In this document: in pieces, positions 1-7,238 of the stretch | Layout: each line of letters begins with the position of its first letter | How positions within the stretch are numbered: the first letter of the stretch is position 1 | Assembly (NCBI RefSeq): GCF_000739615.1 | Contig: NZ_BATP01000055.1 | Coordinates: forward strand, 1-33,705 | Source: Haloferula sp. BvORR071 | GTDB taxonomy: Bacteria > Verrucomicrobiota > Verrucomicrobiia > Verrucomicrobiales > Akkermansiaceae | Reading direction: 5' to 3' | Length of the DNA stretch: 33,705 nt | Made by a program: the position numbers and the translations under genes | Notes under the pieces: model-generated | The model's input: the letters and a program-made list of their open reading frames with translations, nothing else | The model's database searches: none | What the model was told of the DNA's origin: nothing

Positions 1-507
1 GGTATCCGTCACCTTCTCCAGCGCCTTCACCTGATCGCCCTTGGCCGCCTCACCCGACTCCAGCGTCGCGAGGTACTTCCCGTCCTTGAGCTCCACGATC
101 ACCGGCACCCCGATCAGCGCGTCCTTCTCCTCCGGCATCGGCTGATCCTGGCCATTCAGGTTCATCTTTCCGGTGGTGGTTTTGCTCTCCAGCGTCCGGC
201 GCGCCTTGTTGTCGCCGAGCGAGGTCCAGGTCTCCGTCGTCGTCTCGGAGCGGCTCATCGTCCCCTCCATCTTCTGTCCGGCGGCATTGATGCTCATCTT
301 CCCGTCCTTCATCTCCCCGGAGTTCTCCTTGGTGAGCGCCTTCCCCTTCGCCGGCAGCTTCGACCCCTTCGACGCCAGCACATGGCTGTCCGACTTCTTC
401 GCCTCCTCCGCCGTCGCCGCGGCACCGCCCTCCGTCTTCGCCTTATCTTTGCACGCGGTCAGCATCAGACCGGCACCCAACAATGTTCCGATGGCAAGTG
501 TTCTCAT
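1..507 (-). CDS. Partial secreted lipoprotein (C terminus beyond window edge)
   Basis: An open frame runs from an ATG at 507 to the window edge without a stop, giving at least 169 codons. The N terminus (MRTLAIGTLLGAGLMLTAC) is a classical lipoprotein signal: one basic residue, a hydrophobic core, then an L-T-A-C lipobox with Cys19 as the lipidation site. A Lys/Glu/Ala-rich linker follows, then a polar, repeat-like segment rich in K, T, E and G. I recognise no enzymatic motif. The protein should be anchored in a membrane facing the periplasm. The start is well supported because the signal peptide begins directly at this ATG. Function unknown. Confidence 0.8.
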   Translation of the reverse strand, partial: MRTLAIGTLLGAGLMLTACKDKAKTEGGAAATAEEAKKSDSHVLASKGSKLPAKGKALTKENSGEMKDGKMSINAAGQKMEGTMSRSETTTETWTSLGDNKARRTLESKTTTGKMNLNGQDQPMPEEKDALIGVPVIVELKDGKYLATLESGEAAKGDQVKALEKVTDT

Positions 508-584
508 GGTCCATGAGCCTGACAGGACTCCGGGCCGCTTGAAAAGAAATCTTCTGCAAGGATTTCGCCCCCTCTGCACGCAAA

Positions 585-624
585 GGGCCCCCGCGTTCCA
601 CTGCTAATAAACCCGCGGGGGCCC
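585..624. repeat. GC-rich perfect inverted repeat
   Basis: GGGCCCCCGCG at 585-595 is matched by its exact complement CGCGGGGGCCC at 614-624, with an 18-nt AT-richer loop. It lies 78 nt upstream of the lipoprotein start. It could be a hairpin in the lipoprotein 5' leader or a terminator for transcription arriving from the phosphatase genes. There is no clear U-tract. Confidence 0.55.
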
Positions 625-702
625 CACGCACGCCGTATCGCAAAGCCATTGCGACGGCTCCAAAGAAAGCGCTTAGTGAGGGGAGGGGAGAGAAACGAGT
701 GG

Positions 703-730
703 CCCGCGGCCCTCTCCCAAGGGCCGCGGG
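703..730. repeat. Second GC-rich perfect hairpin
   Basis: CCCGCGGCCCT (703-713) and AGGGCCGCGGG (720-730) are perfect complements around a 6-nt loop. On the minus strand the stem is followed by a pyrimidine-rich stretch (ACTCGTTTCTCTCCCCTC), so it may terminate the minus-strand phosphatase transcript that ends at 1022. The rest of 508-1021 has no open frame with protein-like composition. I see nothing else there. Confidence 0.5.
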
Positions 731-1021
731 CGTGGTGCAATGCGATTCACCATCACTCGTGCAGGACACGATCTACCATGAAAACGGGTCGGGCAGCCCT
801 CCTCTAAAACTGCAGACCCACGATGTTTCTCGCATCACAACCTAACTTAGCCCTGTTAGGCCGTAGATGCAAATTTCACACAGGTGGGATTTCTACTTAG
901 CCAAACCCACCGTAAACATGCGTAGACAAAACCGAGCTTGAGCGGCGATGCGCGAATACGAAGCGAACCGCCAAGCCTTACCCTCGCCGCCGCCACAGGG
1001 ATGAGTAGTGATGAATCTCAA

Positions 1022-1543
1022 TCACCTTTCCCACTCCTTCACATACCTCACCTGCGCGTCCGTCTGTGGCGACTTCGGGTGTAGCCGCACCTTCGGCATG
1101 TGTGCCGCGTAGAGTTCCTGCACCTTCGCCAGCGCCGCGTGGGCATCCATGCCGGACTCCCTTAGCCAGCAAGCGATCACCGTGCCCGTCCGGCCGATCC
1201 CGCCCCAGCAGTGCACATAGCAGGTCCGGCCCGCCGCGATTTCCTCCCGCAGCCGCGCCAAGATCCCGCGCATCAGCTCTGGCGAGCCCGGCACGCTCAT
1301 ATCCGGAATCGGGAAGGGGAAATGCCTCAGCTCCACGCTGCTTCCCGTGGCGACGGCCAGCTCCGCCAGCAAGTGCGCATACGGCTCCATGCGATCCGCC
1401 GGTGCTGTTAGATCGATGAACGAATGCACGCCTTCCTCCACCAGCGTCCGCAGCCGCCGCAGCGCCACATCCGCATAGTGCCCGCCGGGATATTCACCGG
1501 CGATCAAGCGCCCCGCCTCCACCGTGTAATGCTGCACTTCCAT
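1022..1543 (-). CDS. CX5R phosphatase (protein-tyrosine/dual-specificity type), copy A
   Basis: The 173-aa product carries a full protein-tyrosine-phosphatase signature, HCWGGIGRTG: nucleophile Cys112 and phosphate-binding Arg118. An upstream IPD motif (Asp81) is in the right place for the general acid. The family hydrolyses phosphate monoesters, usually phosphotyrosine, through a cysteinyl-phosphate intermediate. There is no signal peptide, so it is cytoplasmic. The frame extends upstream to 1639, but the ATG at 1543 is preferred because the alignable start (Y-T-V-E-A-G-R-L-I-A-G-E-Y-P-G) begins there, matching copy B, and because it lies 8 nt after the stop of the upstream gene (1552-2094). 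It is probably the last gene of a three-gene unit with 1552-2094 and 2167-2703. The true substrate (protein or small molecule) cannot be read from the sequence. Confidence 0.85.
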   Translation of the reverse strand: MEVQHYTVEAGRLIAGEYPGGHYADVALRRLRTLVEEGVHSFIDLTAPADRMEPYAHLLAELAVATGSSVELRHFPFPIPDMSVPGSPELMRGILARLREEIAAGRTCYVHCWGGIGRTGTVIACWLRESGMDAHAALAKVQELYAAHMPKVRLHPKSPQTDAQVRYVKEWER

Positions 1544-1551
1544 GTCACTCG

Positions 1552-2094
1552 CTACTTTATCATTCCACGCCAAATGCCGGTCTCCACCGCCTGCCACCCG
1601 AGTTCCATTTTCTTCAGCTCGGCGCGGCGCTTCTCCCATGCCGTTCCAATTTCACTGGGACCTTCGTTGTCGCCGCGGTCGAACTCTCCGGCCATGTTTT
1701 CCAACTTGCGGACGTCCCGGCGCAGATCCCGCCGCTTCTGATAAAGGGCGATCTGCTCCATCGCAAACGGCGTTCCCTTCCAGTCCCGCAGCGTCTGATC
1801 AATCTCCGCCATCTTCGCCTTCGCCGCGCTCACACCGGCTTGGCCTCTGTCAGCCTCCGCGGCCAGCAGCGCGGCCTCCGCCGCTTCCGCCTTGCGGATC
1901 AGCCCGATCACCGGCGGCTCTTCCTTGTCCCACTCCCCAGGAGCGAGCGCCGCGGTCGGCTCCGGCACCTCCGAATCATCGCTCAACACCGGCTTCACGA
2001 CCGGCGGCTTTACGATCTCCGGCTCCTGCGCCGCAGTGTGCAATGCCGGCGCCAACAACGCTACCGCCACCAACCCCACGGAAATCTTGCCCAT
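1552..2094 (-). CDS. Secreted coiled-coil-rich protein of unknown function
   Basis: From the ATG at 2094 the 180-aa product begins with a signal peptide (MGKISVGLVAVALLAPALHTAAQ). A Pro/Glu-rich linker follows, then about 110 residues of Ala/Glu/Lys/Arg-rich helix with heptad-like spacing, probably a coiled coil. The frame is open further upstream, but this ATG has a purine-rich AAGGAAGGG leader a few bases ahead and starts the signal peptide exactly. The gene sits between the two phosphatases with short gaps, so co-transcription is likely. No known domain recognised; it probably acts in the periplasm. Confidence 0.75.
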   Translation of the reverse strand: MGKISVGLVAVALLAPALHTAAQEPEIVKPPVVKPVLSDDSEVPEPTAALAPGEWDKEEPPVIGLIRKAEAAEAALLAAEADRGQAGVSAAKAKMAEIDQTLRDWKGTPFAMEQIALYQKRRDLRRDVRKLENMAGEFDRGDNEGPSEIGTAWEKRRAELKKMELGWQAVETGIWRGMIK

Positions 2095-2166
2095 ACCCTT
2101 CCTTATACCAAAACCCGCGAAGCGCACTCCGATTGATGATTGGAACATTGCTGATTGATGATTTCT

Positions 2167-2703
2167 TCATTCCACCAGCCACTCCTCCACATACTTGCAC
2201 TGCGCCGGCTGCTGCGGTGAGCGCGGATAGCGTGCCCGCTTCGCCTCATCCATGTGTGTCTCGTAGAGCGCTTGCACCTTCGCCAGCGCGGCGGCGGCAT
2301 CCAGCCCGGTCTCCCGCAGCCAGCAACCGACCGCCGTGCCGGTCCGGCCGATTCCGCCCCAGCAGTGCACGTAGCAGGGCCGCCCCGCCTCCAGCTCCGA
2401 GCGGATCAGGTCGACGATGCCGCGCATGATCTCCGGCCCCGAGGGAATCTTCATGTCCGGGATCTCGAAGGAATAGCGCTTCAGCCCCATCGTCCCGTCC
2501 ACATCCACCTCCAGGAACATCGGCTCATACGGCAGCAGTCCGTCCTGCCAATCCGAGTGGGAAGTCAGATCGATGAAAGTCCGCACGCCCTTCTCCTCCA
2601 CCAACTCCCGCACCCGGCTCTCCGCCACATTCGGGCTCATGTCACCGGGATACTCCCCGGCATAGAGGCCGGCCTGCACGCAGTAATGATTCACGGGCTT
2701 CAT
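2167..2703 (-). CDS. CX5R phosphatase (protein-tyrosine/dual-specificity type), copy B
   Basis: The 178-aa product is a clear paralogue of the 1022-1543 gene. It shares AGLYAGEYPG near the N terminus, the FIDLT strand, the I-P-D-M general-acid motif (Asp83) and the HCWGGIGRTG loop with Cys114 and Arg120. It differs by a longer acidic insertion between FIDLT and IPDM, which may alter substrate choice. A TTG seven codons upstream is also open, but the ATG at 2703 has an AAAGG ribosome-binding-like sequence about five bases ahead and matches the paralogue's start. It is first in the likely three-gene unit with 1552-2094 and 1022-1543. Confidence 0.85.
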   Translation of the reverse strand: MKPVNHYCVQAGLYAGEYPGDMSPNVAESRVRELVEEKGVRTFIDLTSHSDWQDGLLPYEPMFLEVDVDGTMGLKRYSFEIPDMKIPSGPEIMRGIVDLIRSELEAGRPCYVHCWGGIGRTGTAVGCWLRETGLDAAAALAKVQALYETHMDEAKRARYPRSPQQPAQCKYVEEWLVE

Positions 2704-2778
2704 GTTGCCTTTACCATGAGTCAATCTCCCGCTCCGCGTCCACCCCTTTGCGGCGCATCGCCGCGCCGCAGCGTCCTT

Positions 2779-3267
2779 TCAAGTTCCAGTCAGCTCCGCC
2801 TCGATCCTCTTCCGCCTCCGCCGCGCCTGCCACCAGGCCAGCCCCAGCCACAGCGGCAGGTAGCAAACCAAGATCAGCCAGAATGGCAGCACCTGGGCCC
2901 GTTGCTCATAGACCTGCCCGCCAAAGCGGATGACCTGTTCATTCCTCTCCACTGCGGGGAACCAATCCGCGCTGAGCATCTTCCCGGGCATCTTCTCGCG
3001 GAATTTCAGGCGCCCGAAGGCAGCGGTTTCGCCCGGATGCGGCCCCATGTAAATATACCGCTCGTGCCCCTCCGGCTCCCACGTCCGCGCATCGATCCGG
3101 ATGACGAAAACCCGCGCCGCTATCGCAACCACCTGCAGACTTGAGTCCTTGCCCCATCTCTCCCATCTCGTCCGATACCCGATCGAATCCGCCCACAGCC
3201 CCAGCAGGATCACCACCGGCAAGAGGCCGATGAAGAAGAGTGGAGGGAGCCGTCGGATCCAGTTCAT
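2779..3267 (-). CDS. Two-TM array protein, family 1, member 1
   Basis: This 162-aa product has the family 1 layout. A basic N terminus (WIRRLPP) leads into a first membrane helix (about 9-25) ending in WADS, followed six residues later by a conserved Trp. A ~100-residue exoplasmic loop carries a WFP motif at 102-104. A second helix (about 127-146, F-W-L-I-L-V-C-Y-L-P-L-W) is followed by WWQARRRRKR on the cytoplasmic side. By the positive-inside rule both ends are cytoplasmic and the loop faces out. The C-terminal tail is short (IEAELTGT) and is not repeat-encoded, unlike several neighbours. No ribosome-binding sequence is visible. Function unknown. It is the most downstream gene of the array, separated from member 2 by 30 nt with no repeat. 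Confidence 0.85.
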   Translation of the reverse strand: MNWIRRLPPLFFIGLLPVVILLGLWADSIGYRTRWERWGKDSSLQVVAIAARVFVIRIDARTWEPEGHERYIYMGPHPGETAAFGRLKFREKMPGKMLSADWFPAVERNEQVIRFGGQVYEQRAQVLPFWLILVCYLPLWLGLAWWQARRRRKRIEAELTGT

Positions 3268-3297
3268 GGTTTCAGCGTCGATGGCAGTATCGTCCTG

Positions 3298-3837
3298 TTA
3301 GGCCGATGCATTCCTTTCCGGCTCCCCAATTTCAATCTCAGATTTCAAATCCTCCACCTTCTTCCTCCTCCGCCGCGCCTGCCACCACGCCAAGCCCAGC
3401 CAGGGCGGCAGATAGCACAGCAGCACCAGCCAGTAGGGCAGTATCATTGCCGTGCTGTGGATCTTCACCCGGCCGGTGAAGGCGGAGTCGAGTATGTCGG
3501 ACGTGCTGGAGCGGGAATAGGAAGGAAAGAACGGCGCGAGGCGGGAGGATCTGGAAAGCATCTGCCTGCGCTCGAATCTGCCCCAGGGCCCGGTCCTGTG
3601 CCAACGATTTCCCCAGGCTTGCGCCTCGGTCCTGATTCCCGGCGATTCCACCACCTGCACTTCGTGCACGCTCTCCAGCGCGCCCTTTGCCGAATACAAT
3701 TTGAGGCGATCAGCGACGGCCGGAGCCCGCGTCCAAGTCATCACATTGCCCAGCGAATCCGCCCACAGCCCCAGCAAGATCACCACCGGCAAGAGCCCGA
3801 TCCAAAACAGCGGTGGCAGTCGGCGGATACGGTTCAT
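3298..3837 (-). CDS. Two-TM array protein, family 1, member 2
   Basis: A 179-aa product with near-identical ends to its neighbours (MNRIRRLPPLFWIGLLP..., then WWQARRRRKK) but its own loop. The WFP motif is degenerate (FFP at 103-105), and the loop is Arg/Ser-rich rather than acidic. The tail is distinctive (VEDLKSEIEIGEPERNASA) and ends in a TAA that lies within a CTGTTAG word. Repeat R1 lies 24 nt upstream of its ATG. Role unknown; membrane location is confident. Confidence 0.85.
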   Translation of the reverse strand: MNRIRRLPPLFWIGLLPVVILLGLWADSLGNVMTWTRAPAVADRLKLYSAKGALESVHEVQVVESPGIRTEAQAWGNRWHRTGPWGRFERRQMLSRSSRLAPFFPSYSRSSTSDILDSAFTGRVKIHSTAMILPYWLVLLCYLPPWLGLAWWQARRRRKKVEDLKSEIEIGEPERNASA

Positions 3838-3861
3838 CGGATCATTCGCGGCAAGGACTCA

Positions 3862-3958
3862 GGAACCACGGATTCACACCGATGAACACGGATAAAGGCA
3901 GGGGAAATTGCCGGAGCTGAATCTTCATCCGTGTCAATCCGTGCCCATCCGTGGTTCC
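3862..3958. repeat. Palindromic array repeat R1
   Basis: This ~97-bp imperfect palindrome begins GGAACCACGGAT and ends ATCCGTGGTTCC. Its right half contains three ATCCGTG words spaced exactly 10 bp apart, and the left half carries the related ACGGAT words. It fills the gap between family 1 members 2 and 3. One edge is 24 nt upstream of the member 2 ATG, and the other edge contains the stop codon (3934-3936) and last residues of member 3. Confidence 0.9.
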
Positions 3959-4452
3959 TCATGCCTTTCGCCTAGGTCACCTGCTTGTGGTCCCATCGCT
4001 TCGATCCTTCTCCTCCTCCGCCGCGCCTGCCACCACGCCAGCGGCAACCACAGCGGCAGATAGCCCAGCAGCAGCAACCAGAAGGGGAACAGCAGAAAGT
4101 GGATTTCGAGATCCGGGCCGCCGTTTCCATCGATCTTGAGGGGAGAGGACAGCTTCGCCTCCGGCATCGGGAAGAGCTCCGTGCATACGTAGGGGAGGTG
4201 AATCCAATCCCCGCTCTCTGCCGTCTCGATCAGCTTCATGCCCTCGATCTTCCCGGGTTCGCGCTTCTCCAGCACCATGTGCTCCAGATAAATGTCGGAG
4301 TCTCTACATGAAAAGGCCCAGCGATTCTCCGGGTCGCGGCAATAGGACCACCCGCTTGAATAGCGGAGGCCATCCGCCCACAACCCGAGCAAGATCACCA
4401 CGGGCAAGAGCCCGATCCAGAACAAGGGCGGCAGTCGTCGGATAGAGCTCAT
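3934..4452 (-). CDS. Two-TM array protein, family 1, member 3
   Basis: A 172-aa product with first helix IGLLPVVILLGLWADG (Gly replaces the usual Ser after WAD), an LFP in place of WFP at 93-95, and a second helix before WWQARRRRRR. The loop contains three cysteines (38, 49 and 90), unusual in the family, so a disulfide in the exoplasmic domain is possible. The tail GDLGERHEEPRMGTD is read from repeat R1, where the stop codon lies. Repeat R2 is 24 nt upstream of the ATG. Confidence 0.85.
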   Translation of the reverse strand: MSSIRRLPPLFWIGLLPVVILLGLWADGLRYSSGWSYCRDPENRWAFSCRDSDIYLEHMVLEKREPGKIEGMKLIETAESGDWIHLPYVCTELFPMPEAKLSSPLKIDGNGGPDLEIHFLLFPFWLLLLGYLPLWLPLAWWQARRRRRRIEAMGPQAGDLGERHEEPRMGTD

Positions 4453-4476
4453 CTCATCATTCGCGGCAAGAATTCA

Positions 4477-4573
4477 GAAACCACGGATTCACACCGATGA
4501 ACACGGATAAAGGCAGGAGAAATTCCCGGAACTGAATCTTCATCCGTGTCAATCCGTGCCCATCCGTGGTTCC
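4477..4573. repeat. Palindromic array repeat R2
   Basis: Same ~97-bp palindrome as R1, in the same orientation and almost identical in sequence. It lies 24 nt upstream of the member 3 ATG and covers the stop codon of member 4 (4549-4551). The short segment between repeat and start (ATCATTCGCGGCAAG...) is also conserved with R1, R4 and R6, so the copied unit includes the gene, the repeat and this leader. Confidence 0.9.
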
Positions 4574-5085
4574 TCATGCCTTTCGCCAAGGTCACCTGCT
4601 TGTGGTCCCATCGCTTCAGTCCTCTTCCTCCTCCTTCGCGCCTGCCACCACGAAATCCCCAGCCACAGCGGCAGGTAGGCGAGCAGGATCAGCCACAGTG
4701 GCAGTTTCAATCGGTGGAGCGTGAAGACTCCATCTCTCCGGAGGAAAGCATTGGTCGAAAACTCCGCGGCAGGAAACCATGTCCCTTGATTTGCGCTTGC
4801 CCGCGGCTTGAGCCGCTCGATGTGTCCGGCGACTCCCGTATCCTCCTGCGGTCCGGCGAGCTCATCGCTCGGCTCTTCCTCGCCCTGCTTCGCCGTCTCC
4901 GCCGTGTGGTTGAAGACGATCTCAGAACGGTGGAGGATCAGCTGATACTCCAGATCCAGGCTCCGGCTGCGGCTGCGGTTCCACAGCGTCATCGTCGTCA
5001 GCGAATCCGCCCACGCCCACAGCAGGATCACCACCGGCAGCAGTCCGATCCAAAACAAGGGCGGCAGTCGTCGAATGCGGTTCAT
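4549..5085 (-). CDS. Two-TM array protein, family 1, member 4
   Basis: The frame opens at 5127, but the ATG at 5085 gives the family-standard start MNRIRRLPPLFWIGL; the 14 extra upstream residues align with nothing. The 178-aa product has WADS then W, a loop with a strongly acidic insertion (EEEPSDELAGPQED), a WFPAAE motif just before the second helix region, and WWQARRRRKR. The C-terminal GDLGERHEEPRMGTD is encoded by repeat R2 and is identical to the tail of member 3. Confidence 0.85.
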   Translation of the reverse strand: MNRIRRLPPLFWIGLLPVVILLWAWADSLTTMTLWNRSRSRSLDLEYQLILHRSEIVFNHTAETAKQGEEEPSDELAGPQEDTGVAGHIERLKPRASANQGTWFPAAEFSTNAFLRRDGVFTLHRLKLPLWLILLAYLPLWLGISWWQARRRRKRTEAMGPQAGDLGERHEEPRMGTD

Positions 5086-5118
5086 GATTTCATTGGTAAT
5101 GGAGTAACAGGAAAGCCC

Positions 5119-5210
5119 GGCAACCACGGATTAACACGGATCAAAGGCAGGGAAGAACGGCGGAACTAATTCTTCTTCATCCGTGTCAATCCGTGCCCAT
5201 CCGGGGGTCC
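5119..5210. repeat. Palindromic array repeat R3 (degenerate)
   Basis: The most diverged copy of the array repeat, about 92 bp. The left end reads GGCAACCACGGATTAACACGG, with one CACCGATGA word lost. The right end reads CCGGGGGTCC instead of CCGTGGTTCC. It lies about 33 nt upstream of the member 4 start and abuts the stop codon of member 5. Because of its edge substitutions, member 5 stops just outside the repeat rather than in it. Confidence 0.8.
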
Positions 5211-5749
5211 TACTGCCTTTCCTCAAAGTCACCTGCCCGTGGATCCATCGCTTCAAGCCTCTTCCTCCTCCTTCGCGCCTGCCACCACGAGATCCCCAGC
5301 CACAGCGGCAGGTAGCTTGCCAGCAGCAGCCACAGCGGCACGATCCACTCTTGGGTCATGACCGTGAATCCCGTAGCGAACCCGGAGATCGGCCCGATCT
5401 CGATCTTCTCCGCGCGCGGGAACCATCGCTTCTCATCCACCCGGCCACCGATCGTGAGAGCGATTCTGCCGGGCGACCACTCATAGCGTGCTACCGTGTT
5501 GAAGCGGCCAGTCCCGCCCGGCGACCATGGCATTCCTTCGATCGTGCTTGAGCCCGGCACCTTCACCGCCCGCGTCCGTGCAAATGCCAGCACTGAATTC
5601 CGCAGGCTCAGCGTGTCCCTCCCATTCGCCTCCTTCCCGTGTAACCACATGCTGTGGTAGCTCAGCGAATCCGCCCAAGCCCCCAGCAAGATCACCACCG
5701 GCAAGAGCCCGATCCAAAACAGCGGCGGCAGTCGGTGGATGCGGTTCAT
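5210..5749 (-). CDS. Two-TM array protein, family 1, member 5
   Basis: A 179-aa product with the standard first helix and WADS-x6-W, a strand-rich loop (TLSLRNSVLAFAR), RWFPRAE in the loop, and a second helix before WWQARRRRKR. The tail is shorter (MDPRAGDFEERQ) because a TAG formed at 5210-5212 at the edge of the degenerate repeat R3. Repeat R4 lies 24 nt upstream of the ATG. Function unknown. Confidence 0.85.
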   Translation of the reverse strand: MNRIHRLPPLFWIGLLPVVILLGAWADSLSYHSMWLHGKEANGRDTLSLRNSVLAFARTRAVKVPGSSTIEGMPWSPGGTGRFNTVARYEWSPGRIALTIGGRVDEKRWFPRAEKIEIGPISGFATGFTVMTQEWIVPLWLLLASYLPLWLGISWWQARRRRKRLEAMDPRAGDFEERQ

Positions 5750-5773
5750 CTCATCATTTGTGGCAAGAACTCA

Positions 5774-5870
5774 GGAACCACGGATTCACACCGATGAACA
5801 CGGATAAAGGCAGGGGAAATTTCGGGAACTGAATCTTCATCCGTGTCAATCCGTGCCCATCCGTGGTTCC
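5774..5870. repeat. Palindromic array repeat R4
   Basis: Near-identical copy of R1 and R2, in the same orientation. It is 24 nt upstream of the member 5 ATG and contains the stop (5846-5848) and the last residues of member 6. The 10-bp-spaced ATCCGTG words are intact. Confidence 0.9.
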
Positions 5871-6382
5871 TCATGCCTTTCGCCAAGCTCATCGGCTTGT
5901 GGTCCCATCGCTGCGATCCTTCTCCTCCTCCTTCGCGCCTGCCACCACGAAATCCCCAGCCACAGCGGCAGGTAGGCGAGCAGGATCAGCCATAGCGACA
6001 GGATCCACTCGCGTCCGTCAAAAGAGATCCCCGCGGACCGGGAGGAGAGCGCCACGCTTCCCGGATTGGGAAACCAGGTTCCTCCCATCGCGCTCGCGTG
6101 CTGCTGCTCCTCAGGGCGGATCGATCCGAGGGCTGCCGTCGGCGCCAGCGAGCCCCTCCGCCCATACCTCGCCAGGGCTCCGGGAATATTCTCCGTCGCC
6201 GTCATGGTGTTGAAGCGGATGGCGGAATTCCGGAGCGTGATCACGGTCCTCTGCTCCGGACTCCTGCAGTGGTACCAAGCCACCGGATAAGCCAGCGAAG
6301 CTGCCCACAAGGCCAGCAGGATCACCACCGGCAGCAGTCCGATCCAGAAGAAGGGTGGCAATCGTCGGATCGGGTTCATCAT
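5846..6382 (-). CDS. Two-TM array protein, family 1, member 6
   Basis: The 178-aa frame begins MMNPIRRLPPFFWIGL; the second Met (6379) matches the other members better and is the likelier start. WAAS replaces WADS, so the Asp otherwise conserved at the end of helix 1 is missing. The loop has the strand ITLRNSAIRFN shared with member 5 and a GTWFPNPG motif. The C terminus ends EEPRMGTD from repeat R4. Upstream is an AGTATCGTCCTGTTAG word (6399-6414), also found upstream of member 1. Confidence 0.85.
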   Translation of the reverse strand: MMNPIRRLPPFFWIGLLPVVILLALWAASLAYPVAWYHCRSPEQRTVITLRNSAIRFNTMTATENIPGALARYGRRGSLAPTAALGSIRPEEQQHASAMGGTWFPNPGSVALSSRSAGISFDGREWILSLWLILLAYLPLWLGISWWQARRRRRRIAAMGPQADELGERHEEPRMGTD

Positions 6383-6460
6383 CTCAGGGCAAGCTAGGAG
6401 TATCGTCCTGTTAGATCATGTCAATTCCGGGCGGAAGGATGGTCTTCTTTCAAAGAAAGA

Positions 6461-6558
6461 GGAAACCACGGATTGACACCGATGAACACGGATCAAGGCA
6501 GGGGAAATTTCCTGAACTGAATCTTCATCCGTGTAAATCCGTGCCCATCCGTGGTTCC
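6461..6558. repeat. Palindromic array repeat R5
   Basis: Copy of the array repeat in the same orientation, but 78 nt from the member 6 start instead of 24. One base change turns TGTCAATCC into TGTAAATCC and removes the stop codon used by members 3, 4 and 6. Member 7 therefore reads four residues further into the repeat. Confidence 0.9.
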
Positions 6559-7070
6559 CTATGCCTTTCGCCGAGGTCACCCGCGTGTGGTCCCATCGCT
6601 GCGATCCGTTTCCGCAGCCGCCGCGCTTGCCACCAGGAAATCCCCAGCCAAATCGGCGCATAGCCCAGCAGGATCATCCAGAAGGGCAGCTCCGCCACCT
6701 CCGTCACGTATTCGAAATCCTGGCTCCGGTGGCGATCCTGCACCACGTAGCTCCGCACCGCTGGGAACCACGGCGCCTTCTCCGCCGGGCGGGCCACGGG
6801 GTGATGTTGTAGCCTGCCCGCCGGCCACGTTTTCGCCAGCGGGTAGTAAGGGAAAAAGCGCTCGCCTGCCCCCGGTACCCGCTCGATCACTTCACGGCGC
6901 TGATAGACCAATTCCGAATGATACGCCGTGAGCGTCCGCGCACGATTCCATTCCCGGCAATGGCACCACTCCGTCTCGTAGCTCGTGCTATCCGCCCACA
7001 ACCACAGCAGCGCCACCACCGGTAGCAAGCCGATCCAGAACAGCGGCGGCAAGTGGCGGAGGCGGTTCAT
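6525..7070 (-). CDS. Two-TM array protein, family 1, member 7
   Basis: A 181-aa product, MNRLRHLPPLFWIGLLPVV at the N terminus, WADS-x6-W, and a loop with APWFPAVRSYVV. The second helix (FWMILLGYAPIWLGISWW) is followed by QARRLRKR. The tail reads GERHREPRMGTDLHG; the last residues LHG are an extension into repeat R5 caused by loss of the family stop codon. Repeat R6 lies 24 nt upstream of the ATG. Confidence 0.85.
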   Translation of the reverse strand: MNRLRHLPPLFWIGLLPVVALLWLWADSTSYETEWCHCREWNRARTLTAYHSELVYQRREVIERVPGAGERFFPYYPLAKTWPAGRLQHHPVARPAEKAPWFPAVRSYVVQDRHRSQDFEYVTEVAELPFWMILLGYAPIWLGISWWQARRLRKRIAAMGPHAGDLGERHREPRMGTDLHG

Positions 7071-7094
7071 CTGATCATTCGCGGCAAGGACTCA

Positions 7095-7190
7095 GGAACC
7101 ACGAAGGAGCACCGATGAACACGAATAAAGGCAGGGGAAATTCCCGGAACTGAATCTTCATCCGTGTCAATCCGTGCCCATCCGTGGTTG
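7095..7190. repeat. Palindromic array repeat R6
   Basis: Copy of the array repeat in the same orientation, 24 nt upstream of the member 7 ATG. The left half is altered (ACGAAGGAGCACC in place of ACGGATTCACACC), so the palindrome is weaker. Unlike R1, R2, R4 and R5 it does not overlap the upstream coding region; member 8 ends at 7239. Confidence 0.85.
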
Positions 7191-7238
7191 CTTGCCTTTC
7201 CCATCTACCATCCGCGGTCAAATCACCAGCGGCATGGA

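Noticed and set aside
443..769. Minus-strand ORF of 108 aa
   Set aside because: Overlaps the lipoprotein gene in another frame and spans two GC hairpins; Arg/Gly-rich composition is typical of GC-driven shadow frames.
3862..7190. CRISPR array (regularly spaced ~97-bp repeats)
   Set aside because: The units between repeats are whole protein genes of 500 bp or more, the repeats are long and imperfect, and no cas gene is present.
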